Shown here piece by piece: positions 36,645-46,015 of a stretch of 64,000 nucleotides of DNA. Made by a program: the position numbers and the translations under genes. Within the stretch, counting starts at the first letter, position 1. Each line of letters opens with the position of its first letter. The notes under the pieces are model-generated. The model had not been told where the DNA came from, did no database searches, and saw only the letters and a list, made by a program, of their open reading frames with translations. The stretch comes from Caenispirillum bisanense (lineage in GTDB: Bacteria; Pseudomonadota; Alphaproteobacteria; Rhodospirillales; UBA2165): NCBI GenBank assembly GCA_945877815.1, contig CAMDWJ010000018.1, forward strand, positions 21,044-85,043, written 5' to 3'.

Positions 36645-37255
36645 GACATTCTCAACAGGCCGCGTTCGTGAAGAATGCGACGCGCGTCCGCGATCCCCTC
36701 GACACGATGGGCATGGAAACCGAATTCCCGCGCGCCGACAACATGACGCTCTGTATCGTCGAAAAAGACGATGCGGTTGGGAGCGCATCCCAATTGCTCA
36801 GCCACCATCCGAAAGATCGCCGGTTCGGGTTTCATCGCACCCAAGCGAAATGACAGGAATTGAAGGCTGAAAAGCCGCCCGACCTCCGCCGCCCGCGCGT
36901 GGTTGCGCCAGTGATAGTCGCAGGTATTGCTGAGACAGGCGACACGAACCGACGGGTCAATCGCGGCGATTGTCTCCTCGACCTCGGCGAACAAATCGCC
37001 GTGCCACGCAATGCATCGGTCAAGAAACGCCGAGGGCGTGCAGCCGATGGCGTAGGTTTCGATCATGCGCGCGGCGAATTCGGCCGCGTCGATCTGGCCG
37101 CGCTCATGCGCATCGACGATCGGGCTGTCGAGCCAGATCTGCTGGATGAGGTCTCTATCGTTCGTGCCGTTGAAAGGTCCCAGTGTCGCGATATCGCCCA
37201 TTTGAAGGATCACGCCACCGATATCGAACAGTACGGCGTCGATCTCGCGCGGCAT
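36641..37255 (-). CDS. HAD-superfamily phosphatase, YihX-like
   Basis: A 204-residue HAD hydrolase of subfamily IA. Motif I reads VLFDIGGVILQ (Asp nucleophile, with Gly at the usual second Asp as in YihX-like enzymes), motif II VACLSNTCDYHW, the Lys of motif III is in GAMKPEPAIF, and motif IV is IVFFDDTERHV. Relatives dephosphorylate small sugar phosphates. I start at ATG 37255, 2 bp from the lpxL stop. It is the last gene of the minus-strand envelope cluster. The frame is open further upstream but that region encodes lpxL. Confidence 0.86.
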   Translation of the reverse strand: MPREIDAVLFDIGGVILQMGDIATLGPFNGTNDRDLIQQIWLDSPIVDAHERGQIDAAEFAARMIETYAIGCTPSAFLDRCIAWHGDLFAEVEETIAAIDPSVRVACLSNTCDYHWRNHARAAEVGRLFSLQFLSFRLGAMKPEPAIFRMVAEQLGCAPNRIVFFDDTERHVVGAREFGFHAHRVEGIADARRILHERGLLRMS

Positions 37256-37257
37256 GC

Positions 37258-38157
37258 TCACTCGGCCGGCCAACGATTGTGGACCCACAACCATTGTTCG
37301 GGAGATTCTGCGATCCAGGCGCCGAGGCAGTCGTTGATGGCCGCCATCAGCAATTTCACGTTCGCCTGATGATCGCCAGTGTCCGGTTTGACCAGCGGCC
37401 GCTCGAAGGTCACGCGGAACCGCGCGCCGCCGAGGCGCTCGACACGGGCCGGCACGACCGGACAATTGAAGCGATAGGCAAGCTCGGCGACGGCCGGTGC
37501 GGTCATCGCTTCGATACCCAGAAACGGCACCGCGATTCCGTCGTTCATTTTCTGATCGACGAGCATCGCCATATGATCGCCGTGCACCATCGCGCGCAGC
37601 ATCCGGCGCGCACCCTCCGATCCCTTGGGATAGAGATCGCCGCCCAAGACCGCGCGCCCCTTCTGGACAATCGCATCGAACAGCGGATTGTTGGCGCGGC
37701 GATAAACGAGATGAGCATTGAGGCCGCGTTTGATGCCGGCCAGCGGACCAATTTCCCAATTGCCGATATGGCCGCCGAACACGAGGCCGGTCGTACCGTC
37801 GTCACGCAAGGCATCGATATGTTCGCCGCCAATCACCTCGACCCGGCTGTTCGGCTTATACGGATCGAACCTGGCAAGATGGGGATGTTCGCCCGCCGTT
37901 CGGCCGAGATTGTCCCACATCGCCATCACGATCCTGTCGATGTCGGATTCCGTCAAATGCGGAAAGACGCGTTTCAGGTTGCGCCGCGCCGTCCGGGTTA
38001 CGCGCAATCTCGGGCCGATCGTCCGGCCTAGAAGACTGCCGACCCATGAGGCCATATCGAGCGGCATCAATCCGAACAGCGCATAGAGCGACCAAGTGGC
38101 GCCCGCCTGCACCGGATGCACGACACGCCCGATCCAAAATGTTTTAAACCCGGCCAT
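37258..38157 (-). CDS. lpxL: Lipid A lauroyl-type acyltransferase
   Basis: Adds a secondary acyl chain to Kdo-lipid A at the inner membrane. The 299-residue protein begins MAGFKTFWIGRVVHPVQAGA with a hydrophobic N-terminal anchor and has the acyltransferase HX4E motif in GGHIGNWEIGP. Further family blocks are VYRRANNPLFDA and MLVDQKMNDGIAVPFLG. ATG 38157 lies 14 bp inside the end of lpxK. The lpxL symbol covers the LpxL/LpxM/HtrB group and the exact acyl chain cannot be read. Confidence 0.9.
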   Translation of the reverse strand: MAGFKTFWIGRVVHPVQAGATWSLYALFGLMPLDMASWVGSLLGRTIGPRLRVTRTARRNLKRVFPHLTESDIDRIVMAMWDNLGRTAGEHPHLARFDPYKPNSRVEVIGGEHIDALRDDGTTGLVFGGHIGNWEIGPLAGIKRGLNAHLVYRRANNPLFDAIVQKGRAVLGGDLYPKGSEGARRMLRAMVHGDHMAMLVDQKMNDGIAVPFLGIEAMTAPAVAELAYRFNCPVVPARVERLGGARFRVTFERPLVKPDTGDHQANVKLLMAAINDCLGAWIAESPEQWLWVHNRWPAE

Positions 38158-39163
38158 GGCCCGCTTTCGCTTCGAGGGGGGCGAGCAAGGCCGCGACTGA
38201 ATCTTCATCGCGCCAGGCCGCACGAACCGCAAGCACTTGGATCGCGGCCGCCTCCTCGGCGCTCAAACGCACATAGTCTTTTTCGGTCGTCACTAATATC
38301 GCTCCGGCATCTCGTGCGGCTGTCCGCAACGCGGCAAGATCGCTTGTACGAAACTGATGGTGGTCGGGAAAGACCCGTGTGCCGGCAACCTCACATCCCG
38401 CCGCCCGCAGACTGGCAAAAAATTTCTCGGGTCGCGCGATTCCGGCGAATGCAAAAACGCGTTTCGCCGCCAATTTTGCTCCGGTCTCGTCGGGCTCCAG
38501 CCGCGCGGTAAGAATGGGAAGGCCGCGCGGAGCGAGGGATATTATTCGATCCGCAACGCTCGCCATATCGTCGCCCATGATCAAAACTGCGTCTGCGCGC
38601 GTCAGCGCACGCGCCGGATCCTCGCGCAACGGACCCGCCGGAATGATGCGTCCATTCCCAAGCCCGACGGCACCGTCGATGACGACCAAGGACAGATCTT
38701 TGCGAAGATTCGGATTCTGAAACCCGTCATCCATGATGACGAGCTTCGCACCTGCCTCGGCCGCGCGATGCGCGGTAACCCGCCGGTCGGCTCCGATCCA
38801 GGTTGTTGCCACGCGCGCGAGCAGCAATGCCTCATCACCGACATCGGCCGCCGTGTGATGCGCCAGATCGACTCGAAGCGGTCCCGAAAGGCGGCCGCCA
38901 TAACCACGTGTAAGGATATGCGTTGGAATACCGTGCGCGCTCAACAACTCTGCCAGCGCGATTACGGTCGGCGTCTTGCCTGCGCCGCCGGCGACCAGAT
39001 TCCCGACGCACAGAACCGGGACCGGCGACGGCATCGGCGTCGTCAGCCAGCTGTTCAGGCGTGAGACGGAATCGTAGAGCAATGCAACGGACGCCAGCGT
39101 CGATGCCCAAACCGATCCCTTGGACGACGACGGCGATGCGTACCAGAAATCAGGCGTGTGCAT
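38144..39163 (-). CDS. lpxK: Tetraacyldisaccharide 4'-kinase
   Basis: Phosphorylates the 4'-position of the lipid A precursor to give lipid IVA. The 339-residue protein begins MHTPDFWYASPSSSKG, has the Walker A-type motif VGNLVAGGAGKTPTVIAL and LTRGYGGRL, and ends in the TTEKDYVRL motif. I start at ATG 39163, 14 bp inside the end of waaA; an upstream ATG at 39232 adds unmatched residues. It lies between waaA and lpxL, matching the order of their reactions. Confidence 0.95.
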   Translation of the reverse strand: MHTPDFWYASPSSSKGSVWASTLASVALLYDSVSRLNSWLTTPMPSPVPVLCVGNLVAGGAGKTPTVIALAELLSAHGIPTHILTRGYGGRLSGPLRVDLAHHTAADVGDEALLLARVATTWIGADRRVTAHRAAEAGAKLVIMDDGFQNPNLRKDLSLVVIDGAVGLGNGRIIPAGPLREDPARALTRADAVLIMGDDMASVADRIISLAPRGLPILTARLEPDETGAKLAAKRVFAFAGIARPEKFFASLRAAGCEVAGTRVFPDHHQFRTSDLAALRTAARDAGAILVTTEKDYVRLSAEEAAAIQVLAVRAAWRDEDSVAALLAPLEAKAGHGRV

Positions 39164-40421
39164 CGACAAGCAGACGGCCGATCCGTTCGGCGACACGATC
39201 GACGACGCCGGCTTCCGCCTCGACATAGGCAAGGCCGGCCTCAGCCATCGCTTGGCGCTTCGCCGGATTGGCGAGCAGATCGGTCAGCGCCTCCATCAAA
39301 GCGTTCTCGTTCGCCACTTCGATCGCGCAGCCAAGCGCCGCCATGTCGCGCGTGATTTTGTCGAAATTCGTCATATGCGGGCCGTGCAAGACGACGGTTC
39401 CGAGACGCAACGCCTCCAGCGGATTTTGGCCGCCCAGCGGCACCAAGGATTTCCCGAGAAAGGCAATATCGGCAAGCCGATAAAAAAGCCCAAGCTCGCC
39501 CATCGTGTCGGCGACGTAAATATCCGTGCCGGCCTCTATCGGTTCGCCGATGGCTCGTCGCGCGACAGCAAATCCAGCGCCGCGCAGGGCGGCCGTAACA
39601 TCCGCGCCGCGATCGGGGTGACGGGGCACAACGATGGTCAGGAGTGACGGATTCACGCGCTTCAGCCGCGCATGCACACGCGCGATCACATCTTCCTCGC
39701 CATCGTGCGTGGATGCGGCAAGCCAGCGGGGCCGGGTGCCGATCGCGCCGGCAAGTAAATCGTATTCATCGGAATCGACGGGCAATGCCGGAACCGCGAA
39801 CTTGATATTGCCGAGGGTCTCTGCATCGAGCGCACCAAGATGACGAAGACGCGCGGCATCTTCCTCGGTTTGACCGAGACAGAGCGCGAAGTCACACAAC
39901 AATTCGGCAATCAGTCCGCGCGCACGTTGCCATCCGGCGAAAGAACGCGGGCTGATTCGCCCATTCACGAGCACCATCGGAATACCACGCCGATGGGTTT
40001 CCGACACCAGATTGGGCCAGAACTCGCTTTCCGCCCACAACGCCAAATCCGGATGCCAATGATCGAGGAAGCGACGCACGTAAGAGATGCGATCGACAGG
40101 AACATATTGATGGAATGCGCGCGCCGGCAAACGTTCGGCCATCAATTTCGCCGAGGTCACCGTACCGGTCGTCATCAACAGCGAGAGCCCGGCATGATCG
40201 GTCAGCAGACGTTCGATCAACGGCAGCATTGAGAGGGATTCGCCGACGCTTGCCGCGTGCAGCCAGACAAGCGCGCCGGCGGGACGGGCATGCGAAGCAT
40301 GGCCCAGACGTTCGTCGAACCGCGCCGCGTCTTCCTTGCCGCGCGCCAAGCGCTTCTTGAGATAGAAGTGAATGATGGGCGCGCCGAGCGAGGTCGCTAT
40401 GCGATAGAGCGGCAACATCAC
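39150..40421 (-). CDS. waaA: 3-deoxy-D-manno-octulosonic acid (Kdo) transferase
   Basis: Attaches Kdo sugars to lipid IVA at the cytoplasmic face of the inner membrane. The 423-residue protein has the N-terminal anchor (MLPLYRIATSLGAPIIHFYLKKR), WLHAASVGESLSMLPL with the expected catalytic Glu, ALWAESEFWPNLV, and the GT-B C-terminal nucleotide-sugar site LGGQNPLEALRLG. ATG 40421 overlaps the stop of the DUF374 gene. The number of Kdo residues it adds cannot be read. Confidence 0.95.
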   Translation of the reverse strand: MMLPLYRIATSLGAPIIHFYLKKRLARGKEDAARFDERLGHASHARPAGALVWLHAASVGESLSMLPLIERLLTDHAGLSLLMTTGTVTSAKLMAERLPARAFHQYVPVDRISYVRRFLDHWHPDLALWAESEFWPNLVSETHRRGIPMVLVNGRISPRSFAGWQRARGLIAELLCDFALCLGQTEEDAARLRHLGALDAETLGNIKFAVPALPVDSDEYDLLAGAIGTRPRWLAASTHDGEEDVIARVHARLKRVNPSLLTIVVPRHPDRGADVTAALRGAGFAVARRAIGEPIEAGTDIYVADTMGELGLFYRLADIAFLGKSLVPLGGQNPLEALRLGTVVLHGPHMTNFDKITRDMAALGCAIEVANENALMEALTDLLANPAKRQAMAEAGLAYVEAEAGVVDRVAERIGRLLVDAHA

Positions 40422-41146
40422 GGATGTGCCTCCGACGATGCAAGAGGGGCCGGCTCGACGCGCGATTGCCCGGTAAGGCGATCCGCCTCGTCGGTCACCG
40501 CGTTCAACCCTTGTTCAAGCGCCAGACGCGCGCGTTCGATCCCGGCCTCGTCCGCATCGCGCGGCACCGTGATCGGCGCCCCCCAAACGAAGACGCCCCG
40601 GCCGAACGGCAGCGCTATCGCGAGGCGGTCCCAGGTGCCGAGCAGGCGGCGCGGCCGGCACCCGAAGGCCACAGGCAAAAGCGGTGCGCCGGTCAATCGC
40701 GCCAAGGTCACGGCACCGCCGCCGGCGCGCATGCGCGGGCCGTGCGGCCCATCCGGCGTGATGCCGACGGTTCCGCCATCTTTCACCACACCGACCATAC
40801 GCCGGAAGGCTTCACTGCCGCCGCGCCGGCTCGACCCGAACAAGGATTTCATCCCGAGGCCGCGCACCACGGCCGCGATCAATTGTCCATCGGCATGCGG
40901 AGAATGAAGCATGTGGAACGGCTGCGTGCTCTGCCACGCATAGGGCAGCATCATCAACCGACCGTGCCAGAAACATACGATCGCCGGTCCACCCTTGGCC
41001 CAAAAGGGTTGCACGTTTTCCGCACCCACCGTGTGCCAATTCCCCGTCGCATGAACGAGCCGAATGCATTGGCGGATCAGCCAGGTCGCCGAATTGCGCG
41101 CCGCGGGGTTGCGCGACAGCCCTTTGATGAAGGCGGGAGTCACCAT
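40418..41146 (-). CDS. DUF374 lysophospholipid acyltransferase-like protein
   Basis: A 242-residue membrane-associated protein of the DUF374 family, related to glycerolipid acyltransferases. The motif FWHGRLMMLPY has the catalytic-type His but not the usual HX4D spacing; GSSRRGGSEAFRRM and TPDGPHGPRMRAGGGAVTLARLTGAPLLP are family blocks. It nearly always sits beside waaA in alphaproteobacteria, which suggests a role in lipid A or LPS lipid modification. Its stop overlaps the waaA start; msbA lies 10 bp upstream. Confidence 0.88.
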   Translation of the reverse strand: MVTPAFIKGLSRNPAARNSATWLIRQCIRLVHATGNWHTVGAENVQPFWAKGGPAIVCFWHGRLMMLPYAWQSTQPFHMLHSPHADGQLIAAVVRGLGMKSLFGSSRRGGSEAFRRMVGVVKDGGTVGITPDGPHGPRMRAGGGAVTLARLTGAPLLPVAFGCRPRRLLGTWDRLAIALPFGRGVFVWGAPITVPRDADEAGIERARLALEQGLNAVTDEADRLTGQSRVEPAPLASSEAHP

Positions 41147-41156
41147 CGCTAGCCGA

Positions 41157-42950
41157 TCATTCCGCGACCGCCACGACTACGGGGGGCATGCCGGCCGCCT
41201 CGGCCTCGTCCGCGAACTGCATCGCATAAAGACGGGCATAAAGGCCGTCGCGCGCAACCAACTCGGCGTGGGTTCCAGATTCGACTACGCGGCCGCGATC
41301 GACCACATGGATCACATCGGCATCCATCACTGTCGACAGGCGATGGGCGATCACCAGGGTCGTGCGGTTCTGGGTAAGCCGCGCCAGGGCCGTTTGGACC
41401 TGACGCTCGGATTCGGTATCGAGCGAACTGGTCGCCTCGTCGAGCAACAAGATGGGCGCGTTCTTGAGCATGGCGCGCGCGATCGCCAGGCGCTGGCGCT
41501 GGCCGCCCGAAATCCGCACGCCGCGCTGACCGACCTCGGTATCGTAGCCCTTGGGCAATTCCATGATGAAATCGTGCGCGGCTGCTCCCTTGGCGGCGAC
41601 GACGATCTCCGCTTCGGTGGCGCCTTCCCGGCCATAGGCGATGTTCGCGCGCACGGTATCGTCGAACAGGATTATTTCCTGGCTCACCAGACCGATGGCG
41701 CCGCGCAAGGACGCGAATGTCATATAGCGCACATCGTGCCCGTCGATCCGCACACTGCCGGTATCGACGTCGTAGAACCGCGGAATGAGGTTGAGGATGG
41801 TCGATTTGCCGCCCCCCGATGGGCCGACCAACGCCGCCATTTTACCTGCCGGGACGCGCAGCGTTAATCCGCGCAACGCCGTTTGGCTGGCGTCGTAGGA
41901 GAACGTGACGTCGCGGAATTCGATCTCCCCGCCTTCGATGACGAAGGCACGGGCATCGGGACGTTCGACGACCGTCGGTTCGCGATCGAGTAGCGTGAAG
42001 ACGCGATCGGCGGAGGCCAATCCTTCCTGCAACGCCGCATTCAAATTGGCGAGCCGCTTCATCGGTTCGTAGGCGAGCAGCAGCGCGGTGATGAAGGAGA
42101 AAAACGATCCCGGATCCATTGCGTCTTCGATGACCCGGAAACCGCCATACAGGATCACCAGTACGACGGCGACACCGCCCAGGGTCTCCATGATCGGGCT
42201 CGCCACCGAACGGATGCGTGTCGCCTTGAAGGTAAGCGCGAGGATGCGTTCGGCGATCGCCTTCACGCGCGCCTTTTCGTATTCCTCCATGAGATAAGCT
42301 TTGACGACGCGTGCCCCTTGAAACGTCTGTTCCAGGATCGTCGCGAATTGGCCCATCTCTTCTTGGGTGTCCGCAGTGACCTTGCGGATACGCTGACCGA
42401 TCCGCACGATCGGAATGACGGCCGCCGGAAATACGACGAAGGCAATCAGCGCCAGCATCCAATCCTGAATGAACATCACCGTGACGAGGGCGACGACGGA
42501 GAGAGCATCCTTGCCGAGGCCGGTGATCGCGCTCGATACGGCGGCCCGCATCATGTTGACGTCGACGGTGAAGCGCGAGATCAGGTTTCCGGTCGGATTG
42601 TCGTGAAAGAATCCAAGTTCGAATTTCGACATATGGGCAAAAAGCCGATGCTGCATGTCGGTGATGATGCGCAGTCCGACATAGGTCATCGTCACCGACT
42701 GGCCGTAATTGGCAAAACCTTTGATCGCAAAAGTTGCAAGCACGGCAATCGCGATTGGAACGAGTAGGAGTTTATCCTTCTCGACGAACACCTTGTTGAT
42801 GACCGGCTCCATCAGCCAAGCGCTCATGCCGGTCGTCGCGGCAACCAAGCCCATGCAGACGAATGCCGCCACGATCCACCATAAATAGGGGCGGATGCTC
42901 TCGCGGGCGAGCCGGCGCATCAATGCGACGGTCGAGGTGTTTTGCGTCAA
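41157..42950 (-). CDS. msbA: MsbA-like lipid A flippase/ABC exporter (fused permease-ATPase)
   Basis: Half-size ABC exporter, TMD followed by NBD, expected to flip Kdo-lipid A across the inner membrane as a homodimer. Six membrane segments occupy about residues 20-310. The NBD has Walker A LVGPSGGGKSTILNL, Q-loop VSQEII, signature ISGGQRQRLAIARAM, Walker B ILLLDEATSSLD and the switch His in VIAHRLSTV. The start is uncertain: I use TTG 42950; ATG 42920 or 43010 are alternatives, but the latter lies inside a repeat-like stretch. The LPS gene context supports the lipid A role. Confidence 0.9.
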   Translation of the reverse strand: MTQNTSTVALMRRLARESIRPYLWWIVAAFVCMGLVAATTGMSAWLMEPVINKVFVEKDKLLLVPIAIAVLATFAIKGFANYGQSVTMTYVGLRIITDMQHRLFAHMSKFELGFFHDNPTGNLISRFTVDVNMMRAAVSSAITGLGKDALSVVALVTVMFIQDWMLALIAFVVFPAAVIPIVRIGQRIRKVTADTQEEMGQFATILEQTFQGARVVKAYLMEEYEKARVKAIAERILALTFKATRIRSVASPIMETLGGVAVVLVILYGGFRVIEDAMDPGSFFSFITALLLAYEPMKRLANLNAALQEGLASADRVFTLLDREPTVVERPDARAFVIEGGEIEFRDVTFSYDASQTALRGLTLRVPAGKMAALVGPSGGGKSTILNLIPRFYDVDTGSVRIDGHDVRYMTFASLRGAIGLVSQEIILFDDTVRANIAYGREGATEAEIVVAAKGAAAHDFIMELPKGYDTEVGQRGVRISGGQRQRLAIARAMLKNAPILLLDEATSSLDTESERQVQTALARLTQNRTTLVIAHRLSTVMDADVIHVVDRGRVVESGTHAELVARDGLYARLYAMQFADEAEAAGMPPVVVAVAE

Positions 42951-42991
42951 AGTGCTGGAATCCCTCGGAATCTGGGGGGCCACAATAACAT

Positions 42992-43036
42992 AAGCCACCT
43001 CCCACCCCAACCCTCCCCGGTACGCGGGGAACGGTC
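42992..43036. repeat. Intergenic C-rich hairpin element (repeat-like)
   Basis: Between msbA and pmbA lies a C-rich stretch with CCACCTCCCACCCCAACCCT followed by the hairpin CCCCG (43015-43019) / CGGGG (43025-43029). Sequences of this composition are common short intergenic repeats in alphaproteobacteria. Only one copy is in the window, so repeat status is inferred. Confidence 0.4.
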
Positions 43037-43039
43037 GCT

Positions 43040-44377
43040 TTAACGCCCCGCGACCGTCATTCCGTCGACGCGCAGCGTTGGCGAATCAATGCCATAGCGG
43101 AAAACGAGATCGTTGGCATGCGACAGATTCTTGAACATATCGCGCAGATTGCCGGCGATGGTGATCTCGCTGACCGGAAAGGCAATCTTGCCGTTCTCGA
43201 TCCAGAAACCCGCCGCACCGCGCGAATAATCTCCGGTTAAGCCGTTAACGCCGAAGCCGATCAGTTCGGTCACGTAAATCCCTTGCTTGATATCGGCCAT
43301 CAAACCGGCCGGATCGACGCTGCCGGGTTCAAGATAAAGATTGCTGGCCGAGGGCGTCGGCGGGGAGCCCGAGGAGCGCGAGGCATGCCCGGTCGATTTG
43401 AGTTTCAATTGACGGGCCGAGCGCAGATCGAGGAACCATGTCGTTAGCACGCCCGCATCGGCCACCTTACGCAGCGCATTGCCCACACCTTCGCCGTCGA
43501 ACGGCTTCGAGCGCAAACCGCGTTGGCGATGCGGATCGTCGATGATCGTGATAGAGGACGGAAAGACCGGCTCGCCCATCGAATCCTTGAGGAAACTGGT
43601 CGCCCGCGCGATCGACGCGCCATTGACTGCGTTGGCAAAATGGCTGACGAGGCTGCGCGCGACGCGCGGATCGTAGACGATCGGGAATTGACCCGAGGAC
43701 ACCTTGCGCGGGCCCAATCTTTCGACGGCACGCTTGCCGGCGCTGCGTCCGACATCTTCGGGCGCCATCAGATCGGACGCGTAGACCGCGCCGGTATAGT
43801 CGTAATCGCGCTCCATTCCCGTGCCGGTGCCAGCGAGCACCGCGGCGCTGAGCGAAAAATGCGAGCTCGAATAGTTCGCCGAAAATCCATTGGTCGCCGC
43901 TACAGCAACATCGGCGCGGCCCCATCCGGCTTCGGCACCTTCGGAATTGGTCACACCGTCCACGCTGCGCGCGGCATCCTCGGCTCGGTTCGCCCAGTCG
44001 ATCAATGTCTCGGCGCTCGGTTCGGTGGCATCGTAAATATCGAGTTCGCGAACGTCACGCGCGAGTTCGCTCGGATCGGCCAAGCCGCAATAAGGATCTT
44101 CGGGAACGACGCGCGCCATCGCGACGGCGCGATCGACGACGCCGTCGAGCGTCTCCTTCGAGAAATCCGACGTCGAGACAATCGCCTGACGCTTGCCGAC
44201 GAAAACGCGCAGACCGATATCCGAATTTTCCGACCGTTCGAGCTTTTCCGGCTTAGCCAAACGCTGGGCGATGCTCAACGATGACGAACACACATACACC
44301 GCATCGCAGGAATCGGCGCCGGCCTTCTTTGCCTTCGCCAACAAATCGTTCAACAGAGTGGGCGCGTCATTAACCAT
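43040..44377 (-). CDS. pmbA: PmbA/TldE subunit of the TldD-TldE metalloprotease
   Basis: Non-catalytic partner of TldD; together they degrade unfolded or modified peptides and mature microcin- and RiPP-type peptides in other bacteria. The 445-residue protein has the paired-domain TldE layout, with SDIGLRVFVGKRQAIVSTSDFS near the N-terminus, KVSSGQFPIVYDPRVARSLV in the middle, and the C-terminal GVNGLTGDYSRGAAGFWIENGKIAFPVSEITIAGNL. It lacks the zinc HExxxH that TldD carries, as expected. Start ATG 44377 lies 4 bp after ubiD. tldD is at 54.5 kb. Confidence 0.93.
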   Translation of the reverse strand: MVNDAPTLLNDLLAKAKKAGADSCDAVYVCSSSLSIAQRLAKPEKLERSENSDIGLRVFVGKRQAIVSTSDFSKETLDGVVDRAVAMARVVPEDPYCGLADPSELARDVRELDIYDATEPSAETLIDWANRAEDAARSVDGVTNSEGAEAGWGRADVAVAATNGFSANYSSSHFSLSAAVLAGTGTGMERDYDYTGAVYASDLMAPEDVGRSAGKRAVERLGPRKVSSGQFPIVYDPRVARSLVSHFANAVNGASIARATSFLKDSMGEPVFPSSITIIDDPHRQRGLRSKPFDGEGVGNALRKVADAGVLTTWFLDLRSARQLKLKSTGHASRSSGSPPTPSASNLYLEPGSVDPAGLMADIKQGIYVTELIGFGVNGLTGDYSRGAAGFWIENGKIAFPVSEITIAGNLRDMFKNLSHANDLVFRYGIDSPTLRVDGMTVAGR

Positions 44378-44381
44378 AAAT

Positions 44382-45893
44382 CTACTTCCAAATCGCCTTG
44401 CCGGTACCCGGCAGGCCCAATTGCGACCACAGTTGATCGACCCGTGCAATCACTTCGTCGGACATACGGATCGCGCGGCCCCATTCGCGGCTCGTCTCGG
44501 GTCGAATTTTTGTCGTCGCATCCAGTCCCATTTTGCCGCCGAGCCCGGACTCCGGGCTCGCGAAATCGAGATAGTCGATCGGCGTTCCTTCGATCAAGGT
44601 GACATCGCGTACCGGATCCATCCGCGTCGCCATCGCCCAGGCGACATCGGCCCAATTGCGCGCATCGATGTCGTCGTCCACGACGATCACCATCTTGGTA
44701 TAGAGGAACTGTCGCAGATAGGACCACACACCCATCATCACGCGCTTGGCATGGCCCGGATAGGCTTTGCGGATCGATACAACGGCGATGCGATAGGAGC
44801 AGGCTTCCGGCGGCAGCCAGAAATCGACGATCTCGGGGAATTGCTGCTGTAGCAGCGGAATGAAAACTTCATTGAAGGCCTGGCCGAGCACTGACGGCTC
44901 GTCGGGCGGACGGCCCGTGAAGGTCGACAGGTACATCGCATCGCGGCGCATCGTGATTGCGCTGACACGAAACACCGGGAAGCGTTCGACCGCATTGTAA
45001 TAACCCGTGTGATCGCCGTACGGGCCTTCGGCCCCGCTTTCGTCCAAGGAAACATGCCCTTCGATCACGATCTCCGCCTCGGCAGGAACCTTCAAAGGTA
45101 CGGTCAGACAATCGGTGAGCGTCACCCTTTCGCCCGCCAGCAGTCCGGCAAATTGATATTCGCTCATGGTCTCCGGCACCGGCGCCACGGCGGCCAACAT
45201 GGTCGCCGGATCCGCACCGATAACGCAGGCGGCGGGCAAGGGTTCCGTCGATCCGGTGCGATGGCGCGCGAAATGCTGGGCACCGCCGCGATGGGCCAGC
45301 CAGCGCATCAGGGTCGTGTCGTGCCCGGTCACCTGCATGCGATAGATGCCAAGATTGAAGCCAGTGTCGTCGGCCGGTTTGGCCGGATCGCGGGTTACCA
45401 CCAGCGGCCAGGTGATGAGCGGTGCCGGTTCGCCCGGCCAACAGGTCTGGATCGGCAGGCGCGCCAGATCGATATCGGCGCCGCGCCACACCACCTCTTG
45501 GCAGGCCGCGCCCGAGACGGTTTTCGGCTTCATGGCGAGCGCGCTCTTCAGCAGCGGCAACATTTCGATTGCTTCACGCCAACCCCCAGGCGGTGCGGGT
45601 TGGCGTAAAAAGGCCAGGGTTTCGCCCAGAGCACGCAAGGTCTCCGGCGTGCGGCCCATGCCCCAGGCGGCGCGCTCGACGGTGCCGAACACATTCACCA
45701 AAACCGGGAAATCGTAGCGGCGGCCGTCCGCGCCGACGACATTCTCGAACAGCACGGCGGGGCCCTGTTCGGCCAGCAGCCGCGTCTGGATTTCCGTCAT
45801 TTCGAGAACCGGCGACACGGGCACGCTAACGCGCCGCAACTGGCCCTGTCCTTCGAGATGAGTCATGAATTGGCGTAGATTTCGAAACGCCAT
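44382..45893 (-). CDS. ubiD: UbiD family prenylated-FMN decarboxylase
   Basis: Decarboxylates 3-polyprenyl-4-hydroxybenzoate in ubiquinone synthesis using prenylated FMN. The 503-residue protein begins [22 protein letters not shown] and has the family segments [11 protein letters not shown], the E-(x)n-R-(x)n-E catalytic surroundings ([25 protein letters not shown]) and [20 protein letters not shown] start at ATG 45893; the frame is open to 45998 without family match. It heads the minus-strand envelope cluster. The flavin prenyltransferase ubiX is not in the window. Confidence 0.93.
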   Translation of the reverse strand: MAFRNLRQFMTHLEGQGQLRRVSVPVSPVLEMTEIQTRLLAEQGPAVLFENVVGADGRRYDFPVLVNVFGTVERAAWGMGRTPETLRALGETLAFLRQPAPPGGWREAIEMLPLLKSALAMKPKTVSGAACQEVVWRGADIDLARLPIQTCWPGEPAPLITWPLVVTRDPAKPADDTGFNLGIYRMQVTGHDTTLMRWLAHRGGAQHFARHRTGSTEPLPAACVIGADPATMLAAVAPVPETMSEYQFAGLLAGERVTLTDCLTVPLKVPAEAEIVIEGHVSLDESGAEGPYGDHTGYYNAVERFPVFRVSAITMRRDAMYLSTFTGRPPDEPSVLGQAFNEVFIPLLQQQFPEIVDFWLPPEACSYRIAVVSIRKAYPGHAKRVMMGVWSYLRQFLYTKMVIVVDDDIDARNWADVAWAMATRMDPVRDVTLIEGTPIDYLDFASPESGLGGKMGLDATTKIRPETSREWGRAIRMSDEVIARVDQLWSQLGLPGTGKAIWK

Positions 45894-45907
45894 TGGACCT
45901 CCACATG

Positions 45908-45930
45908 CTTCGGCAGGCTCAGCATGAGGG
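45908..45930. repeat. REP-like extragenic element
   Basis: The spacer between ubiD and the HD-GYP gene contains CTTCGGCAGGCTCAGCATGA, close to a short extragenic repeat core (CTTCGACAGGCTCAGCATGAGG-like) that I recall as widespread in alphaproteobacterial genomes. Only one copy occurs here, so the assignment depends on that memory and needs a genome-wide count. Confidence 0.45.
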
Positions 45931-46015
45931 GCTGGACGGTTTGTTGCAACGCAAAGGCAACACCGATACGCTGGCGTCACGGAAAGGCGTTCCTTCACAA
46001 TGGGAACGGGGAGCC